51,344 bases of DNA from WJJR01 sp964440935 (GCA_964440935.1 CAYTTY010000028.1:1-51344), one strand, 5' to 3'; counted from the first letter of the stretch, positions 33,616 to 43,822 are shown. The notes: generated from the sequence alone by a model not told the origin. Translations and numbers: made by a program.

Positions 33616-34044
33616 CTATACGAGCTTGGCGTCGACGGTGATTTCGGAGACACCACCGAGCGCTTTCGACACCGGGCAACCGCCCTTGGCCGCTTCGGCG
33701 ATCTCTTTGAATTTGGCTTCGTCGATGTTCGGGACCTTGCCTTCGGTCACGAGGTCGATCTTGGTGATGGCAAAGCCGGCGTCTTGTTTGGTGAGATGGA
33801 CCTTGGCGGAGGTCTTCACGCTTTCTGGGTTAAACCCTTCCTTGTCGAGGGCGGCCGAAAAGGCCATCGAAAAGCAGCCGGCGTGTGCGGCGGCGATCAA
33901 TTCCTCGGGATTGGTACCGTCGCCCTCTTCGAAGCGTGACTTAAACGAATACGGACCTTCGTAGGCGCCGCTGGCCATCTTCATGGTGCCGTTGCCATCC
34001 TGAAGTCCGCCATTCCATTGGGCGTTTGCTGAACGTGTGGGCAT
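33616..34044 (-). CDS. osmC: OsmC-family peroxiredoxin
   Basis: A 142-residue thiol peroxidase that reduces organic hydroperoxides. The two catalytic cysteines are C57 (AAHAGCFSM) and C123 (GGCPVSKAL), with Arg 37 and Glu 47/48 (NPEELI) positioned as in OsmC. AAGGAG lies 8 bases before the ATG. Monocistronic, followed by repeats. Confidence 0.94.
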   Translation of the reverse strand: MPTRSANAQWNGGLQDGNGTMKMASGAYEGPYSFKSRFEEGDGTNPEELIAAAHAGCFSMAFSAALDKEGFNPESVKTSAKVHLTKQDAGFAITKIDLVTEGKVPNIDEAKFKEIAEAAKGGCPVSKALGGVSEITVDAKLV

Positions 34045-34374
34045 AGTGTCTCCTTGGTTTATAGGTCTCCGTGATCATCACTCAGACAACTCCGTCTCGC
34101 CCCGGACGCCGATGGGCCACCTCAGAGGGCGATTAGGTGAGTACGCAGGGAAAGGAGTGTTTTTGGGAGTTGAATTCGGTTATCAGGACTGACCGTGCGG
34201 GTTGGCCCGGATGTTCGTGGGGTCTTACAACCATCATCCGTAGGGGCGTGCTGAGAACGCCCTCTCTCCGTAACGGTGAGCCACAGGGGGTGCACTCTAT
34301 ACGCCCTGTGTAGAATACGCAGTATGCAATGACATGCCGTACTCAACACGCCGTGAATCCAGGCACGGCAACAA
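34045..34374. repeat. Intergenic region with family M3 repeat
   Basis: CCGTAGGGGCGTGCTGAGAACGCC at its start and ATACGCCCTGTGTAGAATACGC further on (34239-34353) belong to the M3 family seen at 256 and 23591. It separates osmC from the efflux operon end. No gene seen. Confidence 0.4.
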
Positions 34375-35541
34375 TTATGCTTCCCGCAGGGCTTCGATGA
34401 TTTTCAGGTTGGATGCACGGACGGCCGGTAGGAAGCCGCCAAAGATGCCCATGAGAATTGAAAAGGTCAGCGTGCCGATGATGATGTCGGGCGACAACGC
34501 GAAGCGGAAGGCTAATTCGGAGAATGTGTCCCAGTTCGTGGTCGACACTTGCACAAACGACATGAAGGAAGCGGCGACCAACCCCAACAGACCGCCGAGC
34601 AACGCCAACCAGATCGATTCGACCAAAAAGACACTCAAGATGCGGGCACGTGAAAAGCCGAGCGCGCGCAACGTGCCAATTTCGACCGTCCGGTTGGCGA
34701 CCGCGGCGTACATCGTGATCATCGCGCCGATAATTGCACCAATTGAAAAGATGATGCTGATGACCAAACCGATGACACGGATGAACGTGGCGGTGGCACG
34801 GGATTGATCGGCGTAGTATTGACGTTCACCTTTGACATCGACGGTCATGCGCGGATCGGCTTCGAGCCGGTTTTTCAGTTCAGAGAGGTTAGCCGGGTCG
34901 GTCAGGCGTATGGTCACCGAACTGTAAATCGGTCGGCGAAACGCCTGTTGCACCTGATCGACGTCGGCCCACAGTTCGGAGTCAAAACCCGCCCCGCCGG
35001 CATCGAAGACACCAACGACCTTCCAGTCGCGCATCGCAAAGGTCACCTGTTCATTTAGGCCGCAGCCTTTGAAGTTTTCGGCGACCGATTTGCCGGCGAT
35101 CACTTCCGAGGTGCCTGGTGTGAACATACGACCTTCGACGAGTGTAATGTCGGAACGCAGTGTAAAGGGCTCGGCCGTCGTGCCGCGAATGATGACGTTG
35201 GATGGTTCGTTGTTATCACGCTTGTTGATGTTGATCAGCACGACGATTTCGTTGACGGCAATCGGAGAACCGTCGGCGTCGACCGCCACCTCCGGCTGAG
35301 TCTTGATAATGTTCGCCTGATCGCGGGACATGATCGAGACTGTCTCGGATGTCGCCGACGCACGCACGACAATGGCATTGTCCGGTGACCCGCTGTCAAC
35401 GAGCGTTCTTTCGAGACCATTGGCCATCATCAACACGGCGGCAAAAACGAATACAACCAGCCCCAGACCCAGGACGGTCAGTGTGGTTGTCAGACGACGC
35501 GTCAGCAAATTGCGCAGCGTATAGCCGAAGAGTAACTTCAT
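34375..35541 (-). CDS. MacB-like ABC transporter permease (second)
   Basis: A 388-residue FtsX/MacB-family permease. One N-terminal helix (LTTTLTVLGLGLVVFVFAAVLMMANGL) is followed by a periplasmic MacB-type core of about 220 residues and three C-terminal helices in the FtsX domain (IGLVISIIFSIGAIIGAMITMYAAV, ALLGGLLGLVAASFMS, IIIGTLTFSILMGIFGGFLPA). The segment RTVEIGTLRALGFSRARIL is typical. It is the last of four genes and pairs with the permease at 35548 to form a heterodimer. Confidence 0.9.
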   Translation of the reverse strand: MKLLFGYTLRNLLTRRLTTTLTVLGLGLVVFVFAAVLMMANGLERTLVDSGSPDNAIVVRASATSETVSIMSRDQANIIKTQPEVAVDADGSPIAVNEIVVLININKRDNNEPSNVIIRGTTAEPFTLRSDITLVEGRMFTPGTSEVIAGKSVAENFKGCGLNEQVTFAMRDWKVVGVFDAGGAGFDSELWADVDQVQQAFRRPIYSSVTIRLTDPANLSELKNRLEADPRMTVDVKGERQYYADQSRATATFIRVIGLVISIIFSIGAIIGAMITMYAAVANRTVEIGTLRALGFSRARILSVFLVESIWLALLGGLLGLVAASFMSFVQVSTTNWDTFSELAFRFALSPDIIIGTLTFSILMGIFGGFLPAVRASNLKIIEALREA

Positions 35542-35547
35542 GACTCG

Positions 35548-36705
35548 TTATCCAACCCTCCGCAGGCCATCAACAATCGACACGCGCATCGCCTGCCAGA
35601 CGGGAAATACCGCCGCAAGAATACCGACCGCGATTGTGGCGAGGGCCGCTTGCGGATATGTCATCGGATCAATCGGAAAGGCCGGGAACCACTGTTGCAG
35701 TGCCGCACCGACGCCGTTCAACAGCGGGATCATCAGTATCAGTCCGATGGCGCCGCCGAGACAGGCGATCACAACCGATTCACCGGCGACCAAACCCATA
35801 ATGTGGACGCCGCCAAAGCCGAGTGTTTTCAGGACGGCGTACTCAGAAATCCGTTCGCGCGCGGTCATGGCCATCGTGTTGGCAGCGACCAGCAGGATGA
35901 TGCCAATAACCATGATCGAAATCACCTGCAGCGAAAAGACAATCGTCCCCGCCATCGCCACGAAACTCTGCTGAAACGCCGCTTCGGTTTCGGTCAGGGT
36001 TTCGTCGGCGGAATTGTCGAAGAGGGCATCAACTGCGGATGAGATGCGTGCGGCGCTCGCCGGATCATCGATTTTAATCACCCACCAGCCGATTTGTCCG
36101 GCACGCATCGGAGACGATTCGAGCATCCGTTGGTCGAGATAGTCCCAGTTAAACAGAAACTGCTGATCATCGGTGGTCTCGTCGCGACCCTCGTAGATGC
36201 CGCGGATGACAAAGTCCCACTCGCCGGGGTAAATCATGCCGGTAAGCGTGACCGCATCGCCGACCTCCCAGCCGAACCGGTCGGCCAGTCCCTTACCGAC
36301 GATCGCGGCGTTACGCTCGCGGTCGAACGTCTCCAGCACATCGGGAACAATTAGGAACTCCGGATATAGAGTGAAATACTGTGAACCGGGAACGGCAAAC
36401 TGGGCAAAGAAGTCCTTCGGATCTTTGTAGTAGCCGCCGAACCAGGTGCCGAAGGTGACCTCTTCGACCCCGGGAACTTTTTCGATCTTCTCTTTCTGGG
36501 CAATCGGCAGAGTGAAGGTGATTGAGATTTTACTGCGGGTAATCAACCGGTCGGGCGCGGCCTGCGTCACACCGGCATGCCACGCCGCCACGACGGTACG
36601 CAGCAGACCGAACGACATGATCGCGACGGCAATGCCCAGTATCGTCAAGAACGTGCGCAAGCGGTGGCGCATCGCATTCTTGAATATGAGTGTGACAACG
36701 TACAT
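35548..36705 (-). CDS. MacB-like ABC transporter permease (first)
   Basis: A 385-residue permease of the same plan: N-terminal helix with RHRLRTFLTILGIAVAIMSFG, periplasmic core, and FtsX domain (VISIMVIGIILLVAANTMAMTARERISEYAVLKTLGFG). It follows the ATPase gene by 3 bases and precedes the second permease by 6. Such heterodimers move lipoproteins, peptides or toxic compounds through the envelope; the substrate is unknown. Confidence 0.9.
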   Translation of the reverse strand: MYVVTLIFKNAMRHRLRTFLTILGIAVAIMSFGLLRTVVAAWHAGVTQAAPDRLITRSKISITFTLPIAQKEKIEKVPGVEEVTFGTWFGGYYKDPKDFFAQFAVPGSQYFTLYPEFLIVPDVLETFDRERNAAIVGKGLADRFGWEVGDAVTLTGMIYPGEWDFVIRGIYEGRDETTDDQQFLFNWDYLDQRMLESSPMRAGQIGWWVIKIDDPASAARISSAVDALFDNSADETLTETEAAFQQSFVAMAGTIVFSLQVISIMVIGIILLVAANTMAMTARERISEYAVLKTLGFGGVHIMGLVAGESVVIACLGGAIGLILMIPLLNGVGAALQQWFPAFPIDPMTYPQAALATIAVGILAAVFPVWQAMRVSIVDGLRRVG

Positions 36706-36708
36706 GTT

Positions 36709-37383
36709 TTACGTCAGTTCGCCTTTGTCGAGATGCCGTTGCACGTGGGCGCGCTCAGCGGCACGCGGATCGTGCGTGACCATGACGATTGTCTTCTGCA
36801 ATTGCTGGTTGAGCCCATCGAGCAGATCGAGAATCTGTTCGGCCGATTGTTTGTCCAAGTCGCCGGTCGGTTCATCGGCGACGAGGATGGTCGGATCGGT
36901 GACGACCGCACGCGCAATCGCCACACGTTGTTCCTGACCGCCGGAGAGTTGTCGCGGGTAGTGATCCATGCGATCACCGAGACCCACCAGGTCCAATGCA
37001 GTTCTGACCCGTGCCTCGCGTTCCTTCTTCGATAGATTGGTGAGCAACAGCGGCAATTCAACGTTGCCGAATGCCGTCAAAACGGGCAACAGATTGTAAA
37101 ACTGGAAAATGAAGCCGACATGACGCGACCGCCACTTGGCCAACTCGGATTCGTTCAGTTTGGCGAGGTCAGTCCCTGCAACGGTGACCATGCCTTTATC
37201 GGGACGGTCGATCCCGGCGATCAAATTGAGCAATGTCGTTTTGCCCGATCCCGACGGTCCCATCAAGGCAACGAATTCCCCTTCGGGAATACTCAACCTC
37301 AGATCTTTGAGCACCGGGATTTCGACCCGGTCGCGGTGATACGTTTTGCTTACGTTGTGCACTTCGACAACCGGATTGGACAT
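36709..37383 (-). CDS. MacB/LolD-type ABC transporter ATPase
   Basis: A 224-residue ATP-binding protein. Walker A GPSGSGKTT, Q-loop FQFYNLLP, signature LSGGQEQRVAIARA and Walker B ILVADEPTGDLD are all intact, and the MacB-subfamily segment ELPLLL is present. It serves the two permeases downstream and the fusion protein upstream. Confidence 0.96.
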   Translation of the reverse strand: MSNPVVEVHNVSKTYHRDRVEIPVLKDLRLSIPEGEFVALMGPSGSGKTTLLNLIAGIDRPDKGMVTVAGTDLAKLNESELAKWRSRHVGFIFQFYNLLPVLTAFGNVELPLLLTNLSKKEREARVRTALDLVGLGDRMDHYPRQLSGGQEQRVAIARAVVTDPTILVADEPTGDLDKQSAEQILDLLDGLNQQLQKTIVMVTHDPRAAERAHVQRHLDKGELT

Positions 37384-37399
37384 GATGTTCTCTGATCAT

Positions 37400-38638
37400 T
37401 TAACGTTTCAGTTCGACTTCAGACTGTTCGCGGAGGCTGGCGGCGGGATTGGTGACGACCACGTCGCCCCGCGTCAGTCCGCTGCGGACTTCAACGGCGC
37501 CGCCGTAGGCCGCGCCGATTTCGACTGGTGTTTGGTAGGCGCGTCCCTGACGCACCACAAACGCAACCTGCTCACCGTCGCGCTCGGTAATCGCCGACGA
37601 TGGTACACTCAGCACGGTGCGGCTGTCAATCATCTCAGAATCAGATTCGTGCGGCAGAAAACTGACTTTCGCGCTCATTTCGGGAAGCACACGTTGATCA
37701 AGGCTGTCGAACGCCACCTTCACCATCACCGTTGCCTTGGTACGGTCGGCGGTGGGGACGATCTTCTTCACGTATCCATCATACGGGTCCGCGGGATAGG
37801 CATCGAGGGTGATGACGCAGCGCTGACCGCGCACAATCTGTTCAATGTTGGATTCGGAAACATCGGCTTCAACTTCGAGTGACCTCATGTCGGCGAGAGT
37901 AACGACCGCACCTTTCGATGCCGCCGACGAGGCAAATGGTGCGACCACGTCGCCGACGTCCGCATTCTTTGTTAGCACCGTGCCGTCGAATGGTGCACGA
38001 ATGATTGTATTCTCCACCTGTACATCGGCGTACTGCCAATCGGCTTTGGCGGATATCAGGCCGGCTTCTGCGGCGGCCACGCTGGCCGCGGCCGAATTGA
38101 AACGCGCTTCGGCGTTGTCGAACTCGGCTTGCGCAATCAGTTTCTGATTCAGCAGCTCGGCGGCGCGGTCGTAGGCGAGCTTGGCTTCCTTCTCGAGCGC
38201 TTTGGCACGTGCCACTTCGGCTTCGGCCACGGCTACTGCTGCACGTGCGGCTTCGCGTGCGGCGGTAACGTCGCCGGCTTCGAGTTTGGCGATGATATCA
38301 CCCTTATCGACCCAATCGCCCTCTTCGACATTCAGTACTTCGAGCCGTCCGGTGCCTTTCGATGCCACTTCGGCTTTGCGTTGTGCGACGACATAACCGG
38401 TCGCGGTCAGAAGCGAGCGCGCACTGGCCGGATTGAGGTACTGGACGGTTGCGGTCTCGACCGGAATTGCGGAACCGGTTGTCTGAAGACCGATCACAAT
38501 CGCCAAACCAACAACCACCGCGGCCATGACAATCCAGATCCAGCCACGGCGCGAGCGTGTCGGTCGCGGTGACACTGGTGTCTCATCACGATTGATCCGC
38601 AACGCGGAGAGATTGGGTTTGGTTGGTTGGTCGGACAT
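37400..38638 (-). CDS. MacA-like membrane fusion protein
   Basis: A 412-residue periplasmic adaptor. A transmembrane anchor lies at about 32-50 (WIWIVMAAVVVGLAIVIGL). A lipoyl-like half-motif (VEEGDWVDKGDIIAKLEAGD), an Ala/Glu-rich coiled coil (about 108-200), its second half (IIRAPFDGTVLTKNADVGDVV) and the beta-barrel domain follow. First gene of the four-gene efflux operon. A -10-like TATAAT is upstream at 38693-38688. No outer-membrane TolC-type gene is near. Confidence 0.93.
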   Translation of the reverse strand: MSDQPTKPNLSALRINRDETPVSPRPTRSRRGWIWIVMAAVVVGLAIVIGLQTTGSAIPVETATVQYLNPASARSLLTATGYVVAQRKAEVASKGTGRLEVLNVEEGDWVDKGDIIAKLEAGDVTAAREAARAAVAVAEAEVARAKALEKEAKLAYDRAAELLNQKLIAQAEFDNAEARFNSAAASVAAAEAGLISAKADWQYADVQVENTIIRAPFDGTVLTKNADVGDVVAPFASSAASKGAVVTLADMRSLEVEADVSESNIEQIVRGQRCVITLDAYPADPYDGYVKKIVPTADRTKATVMVKVAFDSLDQRVLPEMSAKVSFLPHESDSEMIDSRTVLSVPSSAITERDGEQVAFVVRQGRAYQTPVEIGAAYGGAVEVRSGLTRGDVVVTNPAASLREQSEVELKR

Positions 38639-38687
38639 CTGAAGCCTCTACTGGTTGACGGGCCGGGTGAGGGCCCGAATAATCGGT

Positions 38688-38693
38688 ATTATA
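38688..38693 (-). promoter_or_regulatory. Possible -10 element of the efflux operon
   Basis: TATAAT on the minus strand 50 bases before the MacA-like start. No convincing -35 box at the right distance. Offered only as the best candidate in this short gap. Confidence 0.3.
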
Positions 38694-38874
38694 CGCGGAT
38701 TTGGCAATTCCATTGCCGGGATTTGGGGAAGAGGAGAATGGGCAGCCCCGAAGTCCGGCGAAGCTCGACGGCACGAAAGGTACGCTGTTGATTTAGAGAC
38801 AGTTACGGATGATGGTGGCCCGAAACGAGAGGTGTCTTAGCACGCGGTTTGGGCCGGGTGATCGTGAGAGCCGC

Positions 38875-38934
38875 TGAAGTGGGTTGTCAGACAGATCGCC
38901 TGGTAAACGGACAATACTTCTGACAATCGCTGCA
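38875..38934. repeat. Family M1 copy F (minimal)
   Basis: GGGTTGTCAGA on the left and TTCTGACAATCGC on the right enclose only about 30 bases with AAACGGACAATAC, the usual subterminal word. It looks like a deleted M1 copy. A lone M2-like end TTCAACATGC follows at 38979. Confidence 0.5.
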
Positions 38935-39013
38935 ATATGCCCCTTCGAAAGTACGCAGCCGGTAACAACGTATTTTCTTCAACATGCTTCGACACCAGTC
39001 AGCTAGTTCTCCG

Positions 39014-41590
39014 TTACGTGTGTTCCGCCAACTGCGCGGCGGGCCAGCGGACTAAACGCAGCTCGAACGGGTGCGTCATCATTTCGTGGGAGGGGAGGAC
39101 GCGGACGGAGTAGCCGAAGCGGCCGCTACGGGGACTGGTGGTCTCGCCGACGAATTGCCACCAGCCGTTTTCGGTTGTGTCGACCTGACTCATGCGAATC
39201 GTGTGCGCTTCGACAAATTCGCGATTCGGATCGAGGGGACCGATGTACAGTTGTACGGCGACGTCTTCAGGCTTCAGTGATCCCAAATTGACCGTGGCTT
39301 TCACACGGATCGGTTGGCCGACACGGACGCGTCCATCCGACAGCGATTCGACACCGGTAATGGCGACACTGTTCCAATTCTTAATCACCTCACTGCGCCA
39401 CTCACAGTACTTGGTCAGCATGTCGGTGTTCTTGGTCAGTGATTCGGCATCGGCAATTGCCGGAAGATAGAATCGTTCGGTGTATTCGCGCACCATGCGG
39501 TTGGCGTTCATTTCCGGACAGATCATGCGCATCGAACTGCGCATCTTGGCGATCCAGCCGCGCGGCAAACCATCGGCGCCGCGATCATAAAACAGCGGTG
39601 CGACTTCATCTTCGAGAAGATGGTACAACATGTTCGCTTCGACCTGATCTTGCAATGCCCAATCGGTGTAATCTTCACCCGAGCCGATCGCCCAGCCGAC
39701 TTCGCGATTGAAGATCTCGGCCCACCAACCGTCGAGGATGCTCAGGTTGAGACCACCGTTGAAGACCACTTTCATGCCGCTGGTGCCGCACGCTTCCATC
39801 GGGCGTCGCGGTGTGTTCAGCCACAGGTCAACACCCTGCACCAATTGCCGTGCGATGTTCATGTCGTAGTTTTCGAGAAACACCACATGACGGCGCACCG
39901 GATCGTTGCTGGCGAAGTGGATGATGTCTTTGATCAGCTCCTTGCCTTCGTGATCCTGCGGATGCGCTTTACCGGCGATCATGATTTGAATTGGCTGCTC
40001 CGGGTTGGTCAATAAACGGGCCAAGCGTTCATGATTGCGAAACAGCAGCGTCGCGCGTTTGTAGGTGGCAAACCGCCGGGCAAAGCCGATCGTCAACGCC
40101 GTCGGATCGAGAACTTCGGTCGCTTGACGCACTTCATGCTCGGTTGCACCACGGGCTTTCAGTTGTTGCATCAACCGTCGACGGGCAAATGCCACGAGAC
40201 GTTCACGGCGGCGCTCATGCGTGCGCCAGAGTTCTTCGTCGGGGATGTCGTTAACGCGTTCCCAGATGGTTTGGTCGGCGGGTTTGTTGACCCAAGCCGG
40301 ACCGAGATACCGGTCGAACAGTTCGGACATCTCATACGACAGCCACGAGCGTGAATGAATGCCGTTTGTCACCGAGGCAATCGGCGTCTCCTCAAGCGGC
40401 AGATCGGGCCAGCCGTAGTGCCACATGCGGCGCGACACTTCGCCGTGCAGTTTCGACACACCGTTGGTTCGGTACGATAGATTCAGCGCCAGCCGCGCCA
40501 TGTTGAATGAATGCGTACCGTCGGATTCGGTGAGACGGCCCAGGGCCATGAAGTCGTGCCACGTCATCCCCAGTGCGCGTGCGTAATTGGCGAAATACTC
40601 GCGCATGAGCGGCTCGGGGAATTCATCGATGCCCGCTGGTACTGGTGTGTGGGTCGTGAAAACCGTGCTCTTGCGAATCAGTTCGAATGCCTGGCATAGT
40701 GGCAGTTTGTGCTCATTGACGAGCACGCGCACGCGTTCGAGCGTGCAAAAGGCACTGTGTCCCTCGTTGAGATGAGTCGCGAGACAGTCCCACCCCAGCG
40801 CCATCAGCATGCGCATACCGCCGATGCCGAGCACGATTTCCTGCTGCAGACGATGCACCTTGTCGCCACCGTACAGCTCATCGGTAATGGCACGGTCGGG
40901 TGGTGCATTCTCAGCGATGTTGGTGTCGAGCAACATCAGACGAATGCGTCCGATGCGCACCTGCCACACTTGGGCATACACTTGCCGTCCGGGAAAGTCC
41001 ATCGAGACACGCAATGGTTTCCCATCGGTGCCATGTACCAGATTTAGCGGCAGATTGAAAAAGTCATTGGTTGGATAGGTTTCCTGTTGCCAACCATCGG
41101 GATTGAGGTACTGCTTGAAATAGCCTTTCTGGTAAAGCAATCCGACACCGATAAGTGGAATGCCCAGTTCGCTGGCGGATTTCAGGTGGTCACCGGCGAG
41201 AATGCCCAGACCGCCGGAATAGATCGCCAGACATTCATCAAGTCCGTACTCGGCGGAAAAGTAGGCAATCTTGGGCTGGTCGGTTGACCCGTGTGTTTTC
41301 GAGAACCACGTTTGTTGTTTGTGATAAGTCCGAAGACGTTCCACCAGCCGGTCGAGCTGCGCAATGAAACCTTCATCATTGTTCATCTGGATGAAGCGGT
41401 CCTGCTGCATCGAGCCGAGCATAAGCACGGGATTGTGGTTGGTGCGGTCCCAGAGTTCGGGATCCATGCGGCGGAACAACTGGATCACATCCGGCTGCCA
41501 ACACCACCAGAAATCGTATGCCAATTCTAACAGCCCGGACAGCCGATCGGGCAGTTCGGGTTGAACTTCTATTGTGCGAAGGGCTTTCAT
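39014..41590 (-). CDS. glgP: Alpha-glucan (glycogen) phosphorylase
   Basis: An 858-residue phosphorylase that releases glucose-1-phosphate from glycogen or maltodextrin. It belongs to the bacterial/archaeal subfamily: N-terminal LAYDFWWCW, IAYFSAEYGLDECLAIYSGGLGILAGDHLKSASELGIPL, HLNEGHSAF, THTPVPAGIDEF and VTNGIHSRSW. The PLP lysine is in EACGTSGMKVVFNGG, followed by LNLSILDGWW. ATG 41590 is chosen because AGGAGA is 8 bases upstream and the family N-terminus (RTIEVQPELPDRL) begins there; an in-frame start 78 bases earlier has no such site. Monocistronic. Confidence 0.95.
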   Translation of the reverse strand: MKALRTIEVQPELPDRLSGLLELAYDFWWCWQPDVIQLFRRMDPELWDRTNHNPVLMLGSMQQDRFIQMNNDEGFIAQLDRLVERLRTYHKQQTWFSKTHGSTDQPKIAYFSAEYGLDECLAIYSGGLGILAGDHLKSASELGIPLIGVGLLYQKGYFKQYLNPDGWQQETYPTNDFFNLPLNLVHGTDGKPLRVSMDFPGRQVYAQVWQVRIGRIRLMLLDTNIAENAPPDRAITDELYGGDKVHRLQQEIVLGIGGMRMLMALGWDCLATHLNEGHSAFCTLERVRVLVNEHKLPLCQAFELIRKSTVFTTHTPVPAGIDEFPEPLMREYFANYARALGMTWHDFMALGRLTESDGTHSFNMARLALNLSYRTNGVSKLHGEVSRRMWHYGWPDLPLEETPIASVTNGIHSRSWLSYEMSELFDRYLGPAWVNKPADQTIWERVNDIPDEELWRTHERRRERLVAFARRRLMQQLKARGATEHEVRQATEVLDPTALTIGFARRFATYKRATLLFRNHERLARLLTNPEQPIQIMIAGKAHPQDHEGKELIKDIIHFASNDPVRRHVVFLENYDMNIARQLVQGVDLWLNTPRRPMEACGTSGMKVVFNGGLNLSILDGWWAEIFNREVGWAIGSGEDYTDWALQDQVEANMLYHLLEDEVAPLFYDRGADGLPRGWIAKMRSSMRMICPEMNANRMVREYTERFYLPAIADAESLTKNTDMLTKYCEWRSEVIKNWNSVAITGVESLSDGRVRVGQPIRVKATVNLGSLKPEDVAVQLYIGPLDPNREFVEAHTIRMSQVDTTENGWWQFVGETTSPRSGRFGYSVRVLPSHEMMTHPFELRLVRWPAAQLAEHT

Positions 41591-41807
41591 CAAGTCGTCT
41601 CCTGCGGTGGCCGCTTCGGTGGGCCATCCATGAATCTGCAATATGGCACGTTTCCCTTTCAGATTCACATAGTCAGCATGTACGTACCAACGGGTTGCTT
41701 CGTGAGCCTCATCCCGATGCTTGTTCTGCCATTCGACATGAATGTCGATGCCCCGGTTTCGCTTACCTAGTCAATGATCGGTCAAAATCGCGATGGGAAT
41801 AGGCCGG

Positions 41808-43610
41808 TCATTGAGGTTGCCGGGGCCGATGAGGCGCGGTCTCCGGGAGATCCCCCATGAAACGCACCACCGGATACAGCCCCCTCTGCGGTTCGAAATG
41901 CGGACTGCGCTCATAGAAGAACATCCGTCGGGCCCAGGGATTATTGGCAAAAGCCGTGTCGACATCGAGCAGCGCCTCAAACTCAGTGCGCAGAGCCCGG
42001 TTGTCGGCCAGCATCTTCTCGGCCATCGGATCGATGGTGTACGCTTCAATGTACTCCTTCCGTTCGAAGATCACATGCCACAGTCCCCAGCGGACAAACG
42101 AGTCCCGCGCATCGGGTTCGAGGGCATGAATGGCCACCTTGGCGGCTGGCTGACGCATGTCGACAACAACAGTGCCGGTCGGGAAAGTCATGGTGGTTTC
42201 GTGCATGGTTGTCTGGAACCGCGTGCGGAAATGTCCTTCGTACGGGTCGAGGCTCCATTCGGCGCTGTCAAGACGGTACTGCTCGACAGTGGCGGTGAAC
42301 GGTGCGGTCAGTTCATCGAGTTGGACATCATGCAGGGCCAGCCGCGCAATCTGGTCGATCCACTCCTGTGGAATCAGATAGGCACGCGGTGGGATGATTG
42401 TTTGGTCGGGTTCGAAGGTACCGTAATAAGGGACGCGATAAGTCTTCGGTTTGTCGCGGTCGTATGTCACGTATGTCCCGCCGCTGACGTCGCTTTCGAT
42501 CACTTCCATTTCATAGCCGTGAAGATCGACCATGACCGAATCGCCATCACGTTTGAACGCGATCGGATACGGGTCGATCAGACCCTGCACTGTTGCCGCT
42601 TCGGCTATTTCGACGGCCTCGATGAGTGATTCGGAGTGATCATTCAGGCTCGCGAAGACAGCTTCAAGCAGTGCATAGTTTGACAGGACACGTGTCTTGA
42701 AGTCTTTGAGTGAGTGAATCTCCACGAGCATACCGGGACGGTTCCAGATCGCCGCGTAGCCGGTGGAGTAGCGCGGTGAGGGAACGTACGTCGACACACC
42801 GGCCTCGTATGTTTCGCCGACCGGCCAGGCATAGGGGAACATCTTGAATTCGGTTTCGCCGATGCGTCGCTTGAGGTCGGAATCGAACGTCGATAGGGTC
42901 CAATTCTGAATGCTTGGTGCGGCGCTGGGATGCCAGGGGAGAGTGTAGAGAATTTCGTACTGCCAGTCGACACCGTCGGTAACATGATCATCGATGAGGA
43001 AATGCGGCTGCCACTTCTGCCAGAGGCGCAGCCACGCTTGCATTTCGACCGCATCGGCCTTGAGAAAATCACGGTTCAGGTTGTAGCCCTGCGCCGTGGC
43101 GCGAAAGCCGGCGTTTTCGGGGCCGTACTGGTTGGCCCGCGTATCCCACGAATTGTTCTCGTGTGCATCAACGCTGAAAATCGGAATGTCGATTAAGATC
43201 ATCTGGTCGAGCAGATGTTCTTTCTCGCGCGTGATGACCATATCGCGGATGAGGGCAAAGCTCGCCTCTTTGCCGCAGATCTCCCCCGAGTGAATGCCGT
43301 TTTGCAGCAGGACTTTCACGTTACCGGTGGCGACGGCCTCGGCCGGCGTGAATGCGCGGTCTTTTGAAACGATCAACACAATCATCGCGCGTCCCTGCGG
43401 CGTGACGCCGAAGGTGTCGATATGGACCCATTCAGACGCATTGGCAAGACGTTCAGCATAGTCGACTGTCTCGTCGTACGTTGCGGTCAGGCGGTAATCG
43501 GTCTTCTCGGCGACTGTCGCAAAATCCTGGGCGTACGTGACGACGGCTGTATTCAGCAGTGTGATTAAACAGGCGGCCATCCACGAGCAAAATCTGCGTC
43601 TGATCGGCAT
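41808..43610 (-). CDS. Secreted M14-family zinc carboxypeptidase
   Basis: A 600-residue protein with a signal peptide (1-28, ending TYAQ). The zinc motif is H107-S-G-E110 (NGIHSGEICGKE), and a third ligand is probably in LIDDHVTDG. NLNRDFLKAD fits the substrate Arg region. The C-terminal half is a large extension without recognised domains. It is followed after 212 bases, across an M2 element, by the tricorn-like protease in the same direction. Probably involved in extracellular peptide degradation. Confidence 0.87.
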   Translation of the reverse strand: MPIRRRFCSWMAACLITLLNTAVVTYAQDFATVAEKTDYRLTATYDETVDYAERLANASEWVHIDTFGVTPQGRAMIVLIVSKDRAFTPAEAVATGNVKVLLQNGIHSGEICGKEASFALIRDMVITREKEHLLDQMILIDIPIFSVDAHENNSWDTRANQYGPENAGFRATAQGYNLNRDFLKADAVEMQAWLRLWQKWQPHFLIDDHVTDGVDWQYEILYTLPWHPSAAPSIQNWTLSTFDSDLKRRIGETEFKMFPYAWPVGETYEAGVSTYVPSPRYSTGYAAIWNRPGMLVEIHSLKDFKTRVLSNYALLEAVFASLNDHSESLIEAVEIAEAATVQGLIDPYPIAFKRDGDSVMVDLHGYEMEVIESDVSGGTYVTYDRDKPKTYRVPYYGTFEPDQTIIPPRAYLIPQEWIDQIARLALHDVQLDELTAPFTATVEQYRLDSAEWSLDPYEGHFRTRFQTTMHETTMTFPTGTVVVDMRQPAAKVAIHALEPDARDSFVRWGLWHVIFERKEYIEAYTIDPMAEKMLADNRALRTEFEALLDVDTAFANNPWARRMFFYERSPHFEPQRGLYPVVRFMGDLPETAPHRPRQPQ

Positions 43611-43682
43611 CGGTTACTCCAAGGGTGGTCAGTGAGCGTTGTGGTACAGAGCATCTCTTACCAGTAGCAGCCGGTTGGTGGA

Positions 43683-43789
43683 AGTGTTGAAAATTCCGTA
43701 GGTAGAACGCGTAGGTCCGGCTCTTAGCCGGAGCGGTGCGGCTAAGAGCCGGACCTACGCGACGGTGATATGAATCTTTCCAACACGCC
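43683..43789. repeat. Family M2 copy c with intact hairpin
   Basis: Ends AGTGTTGAAAAT and ATCTTTCCAACACGCC are inverted repeats. Inside, 43709-43730 and 43739-43760 are a perfect 22-base inverted repeat around an eight-base loop. That hairpin is the intact form of the one interrupted by M1 copy C near 23300. Confidence 0.65.
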
Positions 43790-43822
43790 CTGAAGCCACG
43801 CGCTAGCGAATATTGTTCACTC

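Noticed and set aside
33616..34044. Ohr instead of OsmC
   Set aside because: The sequence around the two cysteines fits either subfamily loosely, but the N-terminal AQWNGGLQDGNGTM and GAYEGPYSFKSRF segments fit OsmC better.
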